From Cladosporium sp. IMV 00045 (Eukaryota; Ascomycota; Dothideomycetes; Cladosporiales; Cladosporiaceae), in the NCBI GenBank assembly GCA_001931905.2, contig MSJI02000529.1, positions 6,323-70,322 of the forward strand: a DNA stretch of 64,000 nt, read 5' to 3'. The position numbers and the translations under genes were made by a program. Positions 22,462 through 33,065 of this stretch are shown here, in pieces. The notes under the pieces were generated by a model that saw nothing but the letters and a program-made list of their open reading frames with translations, was not told the origin of the DNA and did not search any database. The number at the start of each line of letters is the position of its first letter. The first letter of the stretch is position 1.

Positions 22462-23422
22462 GATTTCTTGCTGAGGTGTGTCTATTCCAGTCCAGTTTGA
22501 AGCGATCGTCTCAAGCTCGGATGGAAGAGAATGAGATCAAGCAAGCACTCAAAGAGAAACTGGCAAACAGTAAAGCCAGACGAAAAACAAAAAGCAGGAC
22601 CAACATACCTAACCTACCTTATCTCATTCCGCCCTGGTAAGCATTGACGACAACACACGTGAGCATCTCAATATTTTCCCATCCGCTCCAGCGGAAGGTT
22701 CAGACAAAACGCAGAAGCTACCAAACAAAACAAGAATGAAAGGATTGCCCATGACACGCGGGCGGTGCAGGATAGGGAGAAACAAGGTAAAAGTACGGAA
22801 TGTAAACGTGATCATCGATCGCCCTCGGCAGAAAGGAACATGTAGCTCTGGTGGTGGATGCTGGCCGGATGAGGGCGGAGTGGGGTGGGTTGGATCGATC
22901 GTGATTTTTCTTTTCTGCATCATTTCTTGCGTGATGGGATTCTTGATTTTCTGTGATTTTAGTCGGTATGTTTTGAAAGGTTTTGACACTCAGGGCTGGA
23001 ACATGACGGATGCAGAAGGATGATGTGCAGTGCATGTGAGGAGAGGGATGTGACGTTTGGCTGGCTGACAGCTCTCATTGAGTTTGGCTTGCGGGGCGAG
23101 CTTCTCCAGCGGGGTTGACGAATTGGTGTGATGAAGCATCTCCATCTGTGAGGCCACGCTCGGCCACGCCGTTTCTTGCATGTCTCGCGTGAAGTTCGCA
23201 TTTCCGAGTGAGGAACGTGGCATGATTGGTTGCGTTTCTTGATCTCATCGTGGCATTGCTTCAAACTTTGCTGCGAAAACTCGGTCGGTTTTCTTCATCG
23301 CTGTCGTCACACCTTCCAAGCTGCGTCATTTTGATCTTCTGGTTGAGCACGCAAAAATGATGCGATTGAACGGGATAGCAGTAGTGAGGAATCCATGGCG
23401 ATCATTCATTACCCCATCATTA
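22462..23422. other. Intergenic: F-box promoter and lipase 3' flank (copy 2)
   Basis: Counterpart of 4880-5842 with scattered small indels. No gene or RNA seen. Confidence 0.5.
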
Positions 23423-25549
23423 TCATCGTGATCTAGAATTCGCCCTCGACCCTCTCCCCGGCGACCCCTGAGCATCCACAACAATCGGCCCACTGTGCCT
23501 GACTCCCACCGTAGCCTCCCTCTCACCCAACGGCGTAGCAAGAACAGCAGCCCTCGTAGAACCCACCTTCGCATCCTCCTCCTCCTCCTCCTCCTCAGCC
23601 GCCGAATCCGTCGAGCTCCACCACCCCTCAGGTCTGGTCGGCCGCTCGACGCCGCGTTCCGTGCGCTCCGAAAGCGCCTCGGCCGTCAGCGGCGAGCTGG
23701 GAAAGGCGAGCTCATACTCCCCCCTCTCGCCGCTGTGTCGGTGCGTTTGCTGCTGCTGCGAGTCGCGCGCGCGGGGCGATAGGATCCTGCGCGTCGACTT
23801 AGCTATCACTGTTCCTTCTTGAGAGCTTGCGTCGCTGCGGACCGACGCTGACGTGGGCGCACGTACATGACCTGTGGCGCGAGCGGTGCCGGGGGGAGGA
23901 TTCCTGCCGCTTCGCGCGGGCAGAGGCGATGGGCCGACTTGGGGGGTGAGAGCGAAGCGCTCCGGCGCGCTGTCTTCGTCTTCTTCGCTCTCGTCTAGGT
24001 TCTCTTCTGCTGCTGTTGCGTCTTCAACGCCCCATTCGTAGGCCTCGGTGCGGCGACGCTCTTCGACATCTTGTCTTCGGTGGCGTTCGGAGTCGGAGTA
24101 GTTGGGTGGTAGGGAGCCGTTGGGACTGTTCAGGTGTGACCGTTCGAGGATGCCGCGTTCGATGCCTTTCCACCCAGATCTCTCAGGCTTGGTCTTTGAT
24201 GGTAGGGCGTAATTCTCAAGCGCTTCTAAGACGTGAGGGAAGACAAGCTTGTCAACATCGCTAGCCCAAAGCAGATCCAAATGCTCATATTTTTGAATGC
24301 CCTTCGCCACAGTGTGCTTAGGTAGTTCTTTGAGCATGAGTTTGATGTCAACCAGACTGTCGCTGCCGCCATAGACAAGCACGATCGGCGTCTTGATATT
24401 TCTTGTCGGGAACTTGGCGACCTTGTAGTATTTGTTCCCGTTGCTCATAGCCAGAGGCTTCGCCACCTCATCGTCGAACATCTGAAACGTTCCATTTCTG
24501 ATGATCTGGAACCAATGCACGACAGTCTTGACGCTGGAGAAGCTGTACAAGTGCGGGTAGGCTGCGAGTTTCTGGTGCGCGGTGATGTTCTTCGTGCTCC
24601 AGTTGAAGAGGAATTTGAGGCTCTTGTCAATGAAGTAAGTGAAAATGCCCGGATAGAGCAACGCTTGCCACATTGTCGCCGAACCGAGGATAGCGCGACG
24701 GCCAAAGGCAAGGAAGAGGACTTCAGGACTGGATTTGACGAAACTGGCGACGATTCCTGATGCGAGGCCCGGAGGAGCCATGGCTGGCGCGAGGGCGACG
24801 AAGACGTCGACTTTGTCGTTCAGCGTTGGGTGGATGGAAAGAGTTGCGAAGGCTTGCGCGGTTCCTTGACTGAATCCGATATAGCTCAGGCTTGGTTGTT
24901 TGGTGGTAGTGAGAATGTAGTCGATGGTATCCGGGATATCATGGAAAGCGAATTGATCCATGCTGAAGTTCCAGAACGGGATGTCGGCCGGGCTGTGATG
25001 GAGGCTTTTCTTGCTGTATTTGTTGCCTCTGTTGTTGCCCAGCCAGACATCGAAGCCCTGCTCCACCAGCACAAAAGGCAGACAGCGCTCTTGCTCCGTA
25101 AGGCAGACCCACACCTCACTATTCATCATGAGTCCATGGTGCAGGTAGACGACTTTCTTCTCGACACTACCAGGGCCGGCGTTAACGCGCTGGTCCTCCT
25201 CTCCCCTGCGCCAGCCCAGCCGATGGACGCCCAGCAGATATCCATCACCCGTTTGTACAATGTGCTCTTCCGCATAGTACCCGTACAGCTCGCATATCTC
25301 CACGAAATCGCTCGCTTGGGCGATGGGGCTCGAGACCGACTTCTTCTTGTTACGACTCCGTCGTGAATGTGGCGAGGATAGACTATTGAACGCGTTTCTC
25401 GAAATGCGGTAAAGAAGGCGGACGATCGGACCAGGTAGCAGTAGTGTTACAGTCCGAGCTATGACTTCCAGTATGAGGAATGCGAAAGAGGCGATGAGGG
25501 CCAGGTACTCGGACAGAAAGAGTCGGCCAATGAAGGGGACCCGCGGCAT
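23423..25549 (-). CDS. Membrane-anchored acid/sterol-ester-type lipase, copy 2
   Basis: A 708-residue homologue of the copy 1 lipase, with the same N-terminal membrane segment, HHGL, GFSQG nucleophile, GGSDSLVD acid and YEHLDLLW histidine. About 98% identical; the six extra residues are in a Gln run and a Glu run of the C-terminal tail, consistent with triplet-repeat slippage. The catalytic region has only conservative Leu/Ile and Val/Ile changes, showing purifying selection on both copies. Confidence 0.85.
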   Translation of the reverse strand: MPRVPFIGRLFLSEYLALIASFAFLILEVIARTVTLLLPGPIVRLLYRISRNAFNSLSSPHSRRSRNKKKSVSSPIAQASDFVEICELYGYYAEEHIVQTGDGYLLGVHRLGWRRGEEDQRVNAGPGSVEKKVVYLHHGLMMNSEVWVCLTEQERCLPFVLVEQGFDVWLGNNRGNKYSKKSLHHSPADIPFWNFSMDQFAFHDIPDTIDYILTTTKQPSLSYIGFSQGTAQAFATLSIHPTLNDKVDVFVALAPAMAPPGLASGIVASFVKSSPEVLFLAFGRRAILGSATMWQALLYPGIFTYFIDKSLKFLFNWSTKNITAHQKLAAYPHLYSFSSVKTVVHWFQIIRNGTFQMFDDEVAKPLAMSNGNKYYKVAKFPTRNIKTPIVLVYGGSDSLVDIKLMLKELPKHTVAKGIQKYEHLDLLWASDVDKLVFPHVLEALENYALPSKTKPERSGWKGIERGILERSHLNSPNGSLPPNYSDSERHRRQDVEERRRTEAYEWGVEDATAAEENLDESEEDEDSAPERFALTPQVGPSPLPARSGRNPPPGTARATGHVRAPTSASVRSDASSQEGTVIAKSTRRILSPRARDSQQQQTHRHSGERGEYELAFPSSPLTAEALSERTERGVERPTRPEGWWSSTDSAAEEEEEEEDAKVGSTRAAVLATPLGEREATVGVRHSGPIVVDAQGSPGRGSRANSRSR

Positions 25550-25992
25550 GGCGAAGGGCGTACTGGTATTCGAACGGTAGGTGCGCAATAGATTAACAAT
25601 ACATTAGGTGTATGGACTTCAGATCATCGTTCGAAAAACAAAGTACGTTTAGGAGTTCGATTGTCGGTGAGATGGACGTATGTGCATGGCTGGGGGGAGA
25701 GGGAGATTGGCAGTTCAACCATGACGATGGCTGCATTGTCCGCTCGAGCATGTGATAGTGGTCCGGGCTTCTTTCAATCCACCCAATTGGTTCTAGTTCA
25801 GAGGTAAACCAGCCGAAGCCTTGCAGGCCGCATTTGATGGTCCATTTCATTGATACGTTCAATCAAACATCGCGATTTGATTATACAACCTCGGACGCCC
25901 GCCACGCTTGGTATCGCATTATCGTCTAAGCTTCAAAAAAGCAACAAGACGATCACGAAAGCTTGCATCGACGCAAGCGTCCCCGGCGCAAA
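25550..25992. promoter_or_regulatory. Divergent promoter region, lipase / PET191 (copy 2)
   Basis: Counterpart of 7952-8403; similar length, several small indels, no named site. Confidence 0.5.
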
Positions 25993-26436
25993 ATGCCGTC
26001 CTCATGCAAAGACATCCGTACGTCGCACAGCACATCCATCTGCACCCACCAAACCCCTCCTCCTCTGACCAAGAAACCCCCCACAGGCGCCGCCCTGGCA
26101 ACCTGCCTGCAAGAATCCGACTGCGTAATGGTACATCGCAACACGCCCGCCGACTGCCTGCGCCCGCCCCTCAAAGACACCCTGCCCACGCAATGCCTGC
26201 AACTGATCCGCGGCTACGGCGAATGCAAGCGTGGACTCGTCGACATGCGCAAGCGCTTCAGAGGAAACAAGCCTATTTCTACGAGTAAGGAGTTGGAGGG
26301 CGAGTCGGGAGGGCAGCTTTATGCTGGTAAGAGCGCGTATGAGGGGACTGGGCCGAAGGGTAGCGATGGCAGGGAGGATGCGGAGTTTGAGAAGTATGTC
26401 AGGAATGATGGTATTGAGGATGTTAGGAAGAAGTAG
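25993..26436 (+). CDS. PET191: PET191-like cytochrome c oxidase assembly protein, copy 2
   Basis: Exons 25993-26017 and 26087-26436 encode 124 residues with the same cysteine pattern as copy 1 (Cys5, 15, 21, 32 and the later CLQL..GEC pair). Essentially all changes are silent. The splice junction is at the same codon position, with a one-base longer intron. Expected in the mitochondrial intermembrane space, acting in complex IV assembly. Confidence 0.93.
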   Translation: MPSSCKDIRTSHSTSICTHQTPPPLTKKPPTGAALATCLQESDCVMVHRNTPADCLRPPLKDTLPTQCLQLIRGYGECKRGLVDMRKRFRGNKPISTSKELEGESGGQLYAGKSAYEGTGPKGSDGREDAEFEKYVRNDGIEDVRKK

Positions 26437-27139
26437 GCGTCGCGCCTGATGGGCGTTTGTATGTGTATGACTTGGGAAGGGGGTTTCTTTTCGAAAAGCG
26501 GCATTGGGTGGCGTTTTTTTGGGATTTATACAAGGATCATCGCATCTCAAGGTGGGAAGATACCACGTTGTACAGATATGTACGGGCAATGTATGATACG
26601 GGTCATTGAATCGTGAACCTGACGGCGTTGTCTCATCTCAGTAGCCTTGTTGTTGGCTTGCGAGACGGGACGAAATGGGTGATTATTGAAGAGCATAGGA
26701 CTCACGAGGTCTTTCATGCAATAGGCGAAGTCAGATTCGGTATGAATCCATGGGTTTGAAGGTCCAGAAGTCCAAACAAACAATCGTTCTTTGTATCTAT
26801 GGCAGCATTGATGCCAGCAGCTTGCCCGACACGACACTTACATCTCTGGATTTGAGGCTCTGCGCTCGACACCGTATCTGCTAAGCCTTTCGTCGTGAAC
26901 AGCATACCGGCATCGTCTTTCACGTTTATCACTTCGCCATTGAGAGTGGCAATTGTCTGCTTGTGGCAATATTCTGGCTTCGTAAACAGCTTTCACACAA
27001 CAAAGTGGCAACAACGTCGAATCATATCTGCATTTTCATATCAAGCTCGATACAACGTCACCACGCAGCTAAGATGATTGACATCCAACCGACTTATTCG
27101 TTCCAGCAACTTGAACAAATTTCCTTTACCACGCTCGAC
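26437..27139. other. Conserved convergent spacer (copy 2)
   Basis: Counterpart of 8847-9545. On the minus strand a frame from about 26932 to 26714 is open here but carries a stop in copy 1, so I do not call a gene. Confidence 0.5.
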
Positions 27140-27943
27140 CTAATGCCCCTTCGACTTCATAGCCTGGACCATCTTCTGGAAAGTCTTCTGACGCTCCTGC
27201 TCCCACCCATTAAAGCCCATGAAACTCTTCACAGCCTGAACGGGCACCTGCTCATTGCTTTCGGAGCAAAGGCCGGCGAACGCCTCCTCAGTAAACTCGT
27301 CCAGAGGCATTCCGACCTCCTTGCCCTTGTCGCCCATCTCCGCATCGTGCAGCTCAGTCTGCACAGCGGGCGGGTAGAGCTCGATGATCTTGACGTTACT
27401 ACCGGCGTCTTGCAGTTGCTGTCGCATGGCCAGGATCATATGGTGCATCGCGGCTTTCGTCGCGCAGTAGTTCGGACAGTGAAGGATTGGAATCAAAGCC
27501 AGGCCTGACGTTGTGTAGATGATGGAGGTTTCCTGAGGTGCTTTCTTCTGCAGGTACGGCAGGAAAGCTTTGGTCAAGTGCATGTTGGCGGTGTAATTCG
27601 TGTTCATCTCGAGATCCATCTTGTCGAGGTCCACGGTCTCGGGTTTCGCCCAGTTCACGGCTCTCTGCAGGCCGGAGTTCATCCAGATGCAATCCAGGTC
27701 TGGGTGCTTAGAGAACATGTCGGCGGCGAAACCGGGGATTGCATTGTGGTCGGTGATGTCGAAGACTGCGGAGTCGACGGTGCCTTTTGAACCGTATTGT
27801 TGGACGAACTTGTCGAGATTCTCTTTTCTGCGGCCGCTGACGATTACACTCGTGCCTGTTTCGACCAGTTTGGCGGCGAGGGCCCAGCCGATTCCTGAGG
27901 TGGCGCCCAGAACCAGGACTTTCTTGTATTGCAGCGAAGGCAT
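27140..27943 (-). CDS. Short-chain dehydrogenase/reductase, copy 2
   Basis: The 267-residue partner of the copy 1 SDR, with GATSGIG, SGRR, the TTSG serine and YCATK unchanged. Differences are few and conservative (for example Lys/Asn at 67 and Asp/Asn in the EMNTNY segment). The C-terminal KSKGH versus KSQGH is not a recognised signal. Same divergent layout with the transporter. Confidence 0.88.
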   Translation of the reverse strand: MPSLQYKKVLVLGATSGIGWALAAKLVETGTSVIVSGRRKENLDKFVQQYGSKGTVDSAVFDITDHNAIPGFAADMFSKHPDLDCIWMNSGLQRAVNWAKPETVDLDKMDLEMNTNYTANMHLTKAFLPYLQKKAPQETSIIYTTSGLALIPILHCPNYCATKAAMHHMILAMRQQLQDAGSNVKIIELYPPAVQTELHDAEMGDKGKEVGMPLDEFTEEAFAGLCSESNEQVPVQAVKSFMGFNGWEQERQKTFQKMVQAMKSKGH

Positions 27944-28740
27944 TGTGCTTGATGATTTAGATGAAGAGGTGAATATTGAGTCTCAGATTGGACGAAATGA
28001 TCAATGCTGTTTCTCACACTCTAATGGGATGGGAAACCAGGACGACGTGTGAGATAGATGCACTCAATACTTTCGAGAGCTCTAGCTGTCGACCGACCCT
28101 TGAGTGCTATTCAAGATACATACATCATGATGTAATCGCTGGAAAGAGCGGCAACGGCTTACCGATACCTCCATTCAGAGACATGCCGTCTATGTGTACC
28201 AGGGAACATGGTATTCAGCTTGAGGTTGCCGGTCCAACAGCCTTCATTCGACGGCAAATTGTATACACTTCCATCGACAGTGCTTTCATCTGAGTTCTAC
28301 CCCCTATACCGGCAATGCAAGATGCGCATAAGTCACGAAGGAAGAAGCGTTCAAATAGTCTCGTGTGGCTAAGCTTCGTATCGACAAAAATCTCCACTGT
28401 CACGCAAATAGATGCCCCCCGCAGATATATACTTTGTTATACTCAGGAAACTATGTCGGGACTTGACCGCGGAGAGCTTCTCTCACACACCAGATTTATC
28501 GACATACTTGATGCGGCTGACTGTGGATAAGACATTTGCCGATCGTCCTCAATGTCTCTGATTCCGATAACGGTTTTTCTCTCACTCGGCCCTACTATCT
28601 CGATGTCGCAATATTAATATCGTACGGGTCCGCCCCCATGGGTTTGGGTGCGATCACACCACCAGCAACCAAAGCGATCGTCTCGACGGTCAAGCTGCAT
28701 TGGCAGCCTTACAGACGACCTTATATACATCCATACAATA
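27944..28740. promoter_or_regulatory. Divergent promoter region, SDR / MFS transporter (copy 2)
   Basis: Counterpart of 10350-11141. The block 28527-28660 is nearly identical to copy 1 and is the best candidate for a conserved core promoter or leader. Confidence 0.5.
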
Positions 28741-30462
28741 ATGTCTAATACTTGGGACGCGAAACACCGGGCCGTTTCAGAATCAGGCGCTATGCCCAAC
28801 CAGGGAGAATCGGAGCCTGTCGAGTTGAGCAAGAAATCTAGCGACGACAGTCTGGATGCTCGTGGTGATGTTGTGGTCGACTATGGAAGAGATTCCAAAG
28901 AAGCACAAAGTCACGCCAATGCACATGAACAAGATTATGACCCCGAGAAGGCGGCCAGCGATTGTCCGATCGAACGGACGACCAGTACCGCCTCTCAACT
29001 TCCAATGTCAAGAGCTCGCGCCATCGCTCTTGTAATGACTTTGACTGGTGCCGCCTTCCTGAACACAATGTCCAATCAAGCCGTGGTCATCATCCTACCA
29101 ACCATCGGCCGCGATCTTGACATCCCCGCCGCTCGCCAACAATGGATCGTTTCGGCCTACTCGCTCACCTTCGGTTGTTTCTTGTTGCTCTGGGGTCGTC
29201 TGGCAGACGTGTGCGGCAAGAGGAAGGTGTTCATTTGGGGTTCGGCTTGGGTATGTGCAACGACACTGATATGTCCTTTCGTTCCTAATGAGATCGGCTT
29301 CGATATCTTCCGCGGCTTGCAAGGTCTTGGAGCCGCCGCCAACGTGCCAACCGCGATTGGAATTCTTGGAGTCACATTCGGTCCTGGAAAGGCGAAGAAC
29401 TATGCCTTCGCGACCTATTCGTCAGGAGCGCCTCTGGGAAGCGTGATCGGAAACATTCTGGGTGGTGTTGTCGGACAGTACGCAAGCTGGAGATGGGTTC
29501 TTTGGATTCTTGCCATCCTCGCAGCGATGGTCACCGTTGCTGGCCATTTCGTGATTCCAATGCCAAAAGCTCAAACGCAACCCTTGGACCTCAAGAACGC
29601 CGTCGACTGGGCTGGAGGCGCAACGGTAACCGTGGCAATCCTCGTACTCCTTTTCGCACTCACGGAAGGAAACGTCGTGGGCTGGGCAACACCCTGGATC
29701 CCCGTCCTGATCGTTCTCGCCGCGCTCCTCCTCACGGCCTTCGTGTTCTGGCAGCTCTACCTCGAGAAGAAAACCACACGCCGCCCATTGATGAAAATCT
29801 CAATCTTCAAAGACGTGAAAGTCTCCGCGGCCATGTTCACCATGATGGCCTTCTTCGGTGCTTTCAGCAACTTCCTCGTCTTCGCCACGTTCTACTACCA
29901 GGACTACCAAGGCCTGAACGCGATCCAGACCACGCTGCGATTCTTGCCCACCGGCGTCGTGGGAATCATCGCCATCTTCATCGTTTCGCAGATTCTGTCT
30001 CGCGTCAAGGTCTACTACATTCTGATGTGGGGCATGTTGTGCTGCGCCGTGGCTTGCCTTCTCTTCGCCGTCCCCATCCCGCCGAGCACGACTTATTGGG
30101 CATTTGGGTTTCCGGCCATGTGTCTCTCTGTACTCGGCGCGGATGCGCTGTTCCCTTCCCTGCTGTTGTTCACGGCTCAGAGCTTGCCCAAGGAAGACCA
30201 GGCACTCGGTGGAGCAACTATCAACTGCGTCGGTCAGGTGGGCCGCGCCATTGGGTTGGCGATCTGTACTGCGATTCAGGTCGCTGTGCAGGAGTCGAAG
30301 GAGTCGAGCTCGTCTTCTGCCGTCTCTGGTGCAGGTAGTGAGGGCAACCCGGCTTATTTGAGCGGTTTGCGAGGTGCGCTGTGGTTTAATTTTGGTACTG
30401 CCATGGCGGGTTTCCTTGTGGTTGCACTCACTTTCAGAGGCACTGGGAAAGTTGGGAAGTAG
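28741..30462 (+). CDS. MFS drug-type transporter (DHA2-like), copy 2
   Basis: The 573-residue partner, one Ser shorter in the C-terminal Ser run. The membrane core is nearly identical, including the motif A region. Most changes fall in the N-terminal cytosolic tail and the loop after motif A (VFIWGSAWVC versus VFIGGSVWVC). Upstream, the frames of the two copies disagree, which supports the MSNTW start in both. Confidence 0.87.
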   Translation: MSNTWDAKHRAVSESGAMPNQGESEPVELSKKSSDDSLDARGDVVVDYGRDSKEAQSHANAHEQDYDPEKAASDCPIERTTSTASQLPMSRARAIALVMTLTGAAFLNTMSNQAVVIILPTIGRDLDIPAARQQWIVSAYSLTFGCFLLLWGRLADVCGKRKVFIWGSAWVCATTLICPFVPNEIGFDIFRGLQGLGAAANVPTAIGILGVTFGPGKAKNYAFATYSSGAPLGSVIGNILGGVVGQYASWRWVLWILAILAAMVTVAGHFVIPMPKAQTQPLDLKNAVDWAGGATVTVAILVLLFALTEGNVVGWATPWIPVLIVLAALLLTAFVFWQLYLEKKTTRRPLMKISIFKDVKVSAAMFTMMAFFGAFSNFLVFATFYYQDYQGLNAIQTTLRFLPTGVVGIIAIFIVSQILSRVKVYYILMWGMLCCAVACLLFAVPIPPSTTYWAFGFPAMCLSVLGADALFPSLLLFTAQSLPKEDQALGGATINCVGQVGRAIGLAICTAIQVAVQESKESSSSSAVSGAGSEGNPAYLSGLRGALWFNFGTAMAGFLVVALTFRGTGKVGK

Positions 30463-30499
30463 ATAATGCGATGTTTAGACGATTTAATGATTGATACGA

Positions 30500-30947
30500 A
30501 ACAACTTCAGAATCTCATAAAGATGACTTAACCGCTGAGATACCTGTGCTCAGTATTGTGCATCTCCGTGACATCTATGCTGGTACCAGCAGCTTCACTA
30601 TGTCATGAGAAGGGCTTAACCATTGAGATAGGTGAAATATCTTCAAGCTGCGGCTTCAAGCTATCATTAGGTTTGTAGGGTTAAGTCATAAGACAAAGCT
30701 ACGATATTTTCCAATCGTCACTTCATCATACAACTTTGAATAATTATATGATACGAAATAGGCGCGATGATCGCGCACGTCAAGGCGTGACCCTCCATCA
30801 AATGAGAGAGGATTAGAATCTCATGAGAAGTATCTCAAGATGATCTCAATTGTCGTATGGATCGACGACCCTTTAACCAGCCTGGTAGACACCAAGAGCA
30901 ACAACGTGGGGGTTGATCTTGCTCAGGTTGAAGGGAGTGAGGTAAGG
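30500..30947. other. About 450 bases present only in copy 2, between convergent genes
   Basis: Copy 1 goes from the transporter stop to the esterase stop in 43 bases; here there are 494. The extra DNA lies between shared TGATACGA and TGCAAACAC. It contains imperfect internal repeats of CTTAACC..TGAGATA (about 30529 and 30616) and of AGAATCTCAT (about 30510 and 30816). No long terminal inverted repeats or clear target duplication were found, so it may be an insertion here or a deletion in copy 1. Confidence 0.7.
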
Positions 30948-30956
30948 TGCAAACAC

Positions 30957-32582
30957 CTACAGACGAGCCTTGCCGCTATCGCCGTTGACGACGTTCCAGA
31001 CTTCAAGGCCTTGCTCCCACCTATCGTCTTCCCAAATGTCTGTTTCGCCATCACTTCTCCACCTCCTCATCTCCTTCGGCTTGGTAGGGCCCCAGTTTGC
31101 GGGCTCACCTTTCACGAAAGCAGCGAATCCTTCATTCCACCCCTTCAGCCACTTCTTCTCCTGTTCCGTCAACCCTTCAGCAAAATCCGTACCCCAGAAC
31201 CAGATAGGCGTGTCCGTGGAGTGCGTGACTTCCCAGTCAACAGGCACGGTGTCGTCAACGCACTTGAGCCTTCTATCAAACCGATACCGCATCACATCTT
31301 TGCCCGGCTGCAGACCCGCCTTGAACAGTGTGTTTTGAAATCCGCGCTCGAGGTGGTGGACTTGGACATCGGCGTAGATATGCCCAAAGAGATCCGGCCA
31401 ATCCTTACAGCCCGACGGCAGAGATTGGGCGCCGCCGCAGTAGTGATGCATGAGTTTGGATACCACTCTCTCCGGGTAGTCGCCGCAAAGGCGCTTGTAC
31501 ACCGCTTCGTAGGAATTTTCCGGGATGCGCCAGTTGCGGTACAAATTGTGTTCGTCTCTGCACTCTCCGTTGAGGAGCTTGATGCCGCGGCGCTTCATTC
31601 TGTTGGCGAAGTCGCCGCTGTTGATTTTGTGGATGATGTCCTCGGAGATGAAGACGCCGTCTGATGTCGCGCGGAACTCGCTGATTTCCATCTCGCTTTG
31701 GATCTCGACGAGTTTCTGGTGAGGAATGGATCGCAATTTAGCGAGCTTTTCTTCTCCTGACAAGCGAGAGGAGATTCCGAGCCTTGACGAGAATTCGTCG
31801 AACTGCTTTTGCTGTTCGTCTAGAGTCTTGGGTTGGACACCAGGGCTGTTTGAGAGCATGACTGCTCTTTTGATGATAGCTTTCTCGTCAGGGATATGGT
31901 ACAGTTCGTACGCCAATTGCTGGTACGTAGAGTGCGAGCCAGCAGAGTAGCCACCGACGGTGATATTGGATGGGTTCCCTCCGAAGAGTGAGATGTTCTT
32001 GTAAGTCCATTCCAAAGCAGCTCTCTGATCCCAGAAGCCCATATTGCCAACAGGCTCTCCGCCATTCTTCTTTGCCTCATCTGCGAGTTCTTTACTTGCG
32101 AGGAAGCCGAAAGCATTCAATCTGTACGAGGGCAATACAACGATAGCTTTGAATGCAGAATCCATCAGCCTACCCAAAGCAGCTGGCTTCCAATTGGCGT
32201 TACCCCATTGCAGAAAACCGCCATGGATGTAGAAGAAGACCGGCCAGCCTCCTTGAGGCGCCTCTTCCGCCGGGATCCAGATATTCAATTGCAAACAGTT
32301 CTCATCCAAGAGGGAAGCATCAGGCGGATGGCGATTTTTAGGCTGGGGGCAAATGCCAGTGCCGCCGGTGAAACGGCCTGGGTTCACTCTTGTGCCATAT
32401 CTATAGCATGGCGGCAACTTGCGAGGCGCGCGAAACCTATAAGGTCCCAATGGAGGTAGAGCATAGGGAAGCCCGCCGAAGTATCGAAGAGTCGGTTTGC
32501 CGTCGTCACTGCTCACGGTGAGGCCCTCCAGGTGTCCGAGCGCTCCGGCATCGAATCGGTAGGTTTCTTGTTTGTACGACAT
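30957..32582 (-). CDS. Type-B carboxylesterase with C-terminal ARL, copy 2
   Basis: The 541-residue partner of the copy 1 esterase, with GYSAGS, HGG and CLQLNIW unchanged. About 10% of bases differ in a sample of the 3' end, but nearly all are silent. The ARL C-terminus is conserved although nearby codons changed, consistent with selection on a peroxisomal signal. After the TAG stop the same frame continues open for 27 codons in this copy only. Confidence 0.87.
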   Translation of the reverse strand: MSYKQETYRFDAGALGHLEGLTVSSDDGKPTLRYFGGLPYALPPLGPYRFRAPRKLPPCYRYGTRVNPGRFTGGTGICPQPKNRHPPDASLLDENCLQLNIWIPAEEAPQGGWPVFFYIHGGFLQWGNANWKPAALGRLMDSAFKAIVVLPSYRLNAFGFLASKELADEAKKNGGEPVGNMGFWDQRAALEWTYKNISLFGGNPSNITVGGYSAGSHSTYQQLAYELYHIPDEKAIIKRAVMLSNSPGVQPKTLDEQQKQFDEFSSRLGISSRLSGEEKLAKLRSIPHQKLVEIQSEMEISEFRATSDGVFISEDIIHKINSGDFANRMKRRGIKLLNGECRDEHNLYRNWRIPENSYEAVYKRLCGDYPERVVSKLMHHYCGGAQSLPSGCKDWPDLFGHIYADVQVHHLERGFQNTLFKAGLQPGKDVMRYRFDRRLKCVDDTVPVDWEVTHSTDTPIWFWGTDFAEGLTEQEKKWLKGWNEGFAAFVKGEPANWGPTKPKEMRRWRSDGETDIWEDDRWEQGLEVWNVVNGDSGKARL

Positions 32583-33065
32583 GGTGGGTTCACGTCAATT
32601 GATCGATAGTATAGCAAAAAGGATTCAATGAAACTACACGCGGAAGGCGAGATACATATATTTCTCATCTTATCTCTTAGACCCGAGAATCGGTATCTGA
32701 CTCCACTTGATTGTGAGCTTGCGTGCTTGTAGAGGTCGGAAGATAGAGCGCCGCCCTCTGAGTAGCCTCGGTAGTTCAAGTCTCTCTCCCCATTTTCCAG
32801 TGAAGCAACTTTCCCAAGGATGGGGATCGCTGTCAGAAATCTCGTCCTGGTAACTGTAAGCCCTTGTACCTGCAGGGCTGCGACGATGATGTAGTGGGTG
32901 GCCGTAGCTTTCTAGACTTCAACAATGCCCGGTTTCGCGAGACGCCATGTGCGCAACGCCAGAGCATACGTCAGGATGGTACGACCTGCTCTCGTAGAAA
33001 TTTCACGGTAACACTTCTTGTTCCCCCCTTCTTGTGTCACCAAATAAGCACATCATTTCACCGCC
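32583..33065. promoter_or_regulatory. Divergent promoter region, esterase / H-lectin-like gene (copy 2)
   Basis: Counterpart of 14536-15009; no specific site recognised. Confidence 0.5.

Noticed and set aside
30500..30947. The copy 2-specific segment as a transposon
   Set aside because: No terminal repeats, no clear target-site duplication and no transposase frame were found.
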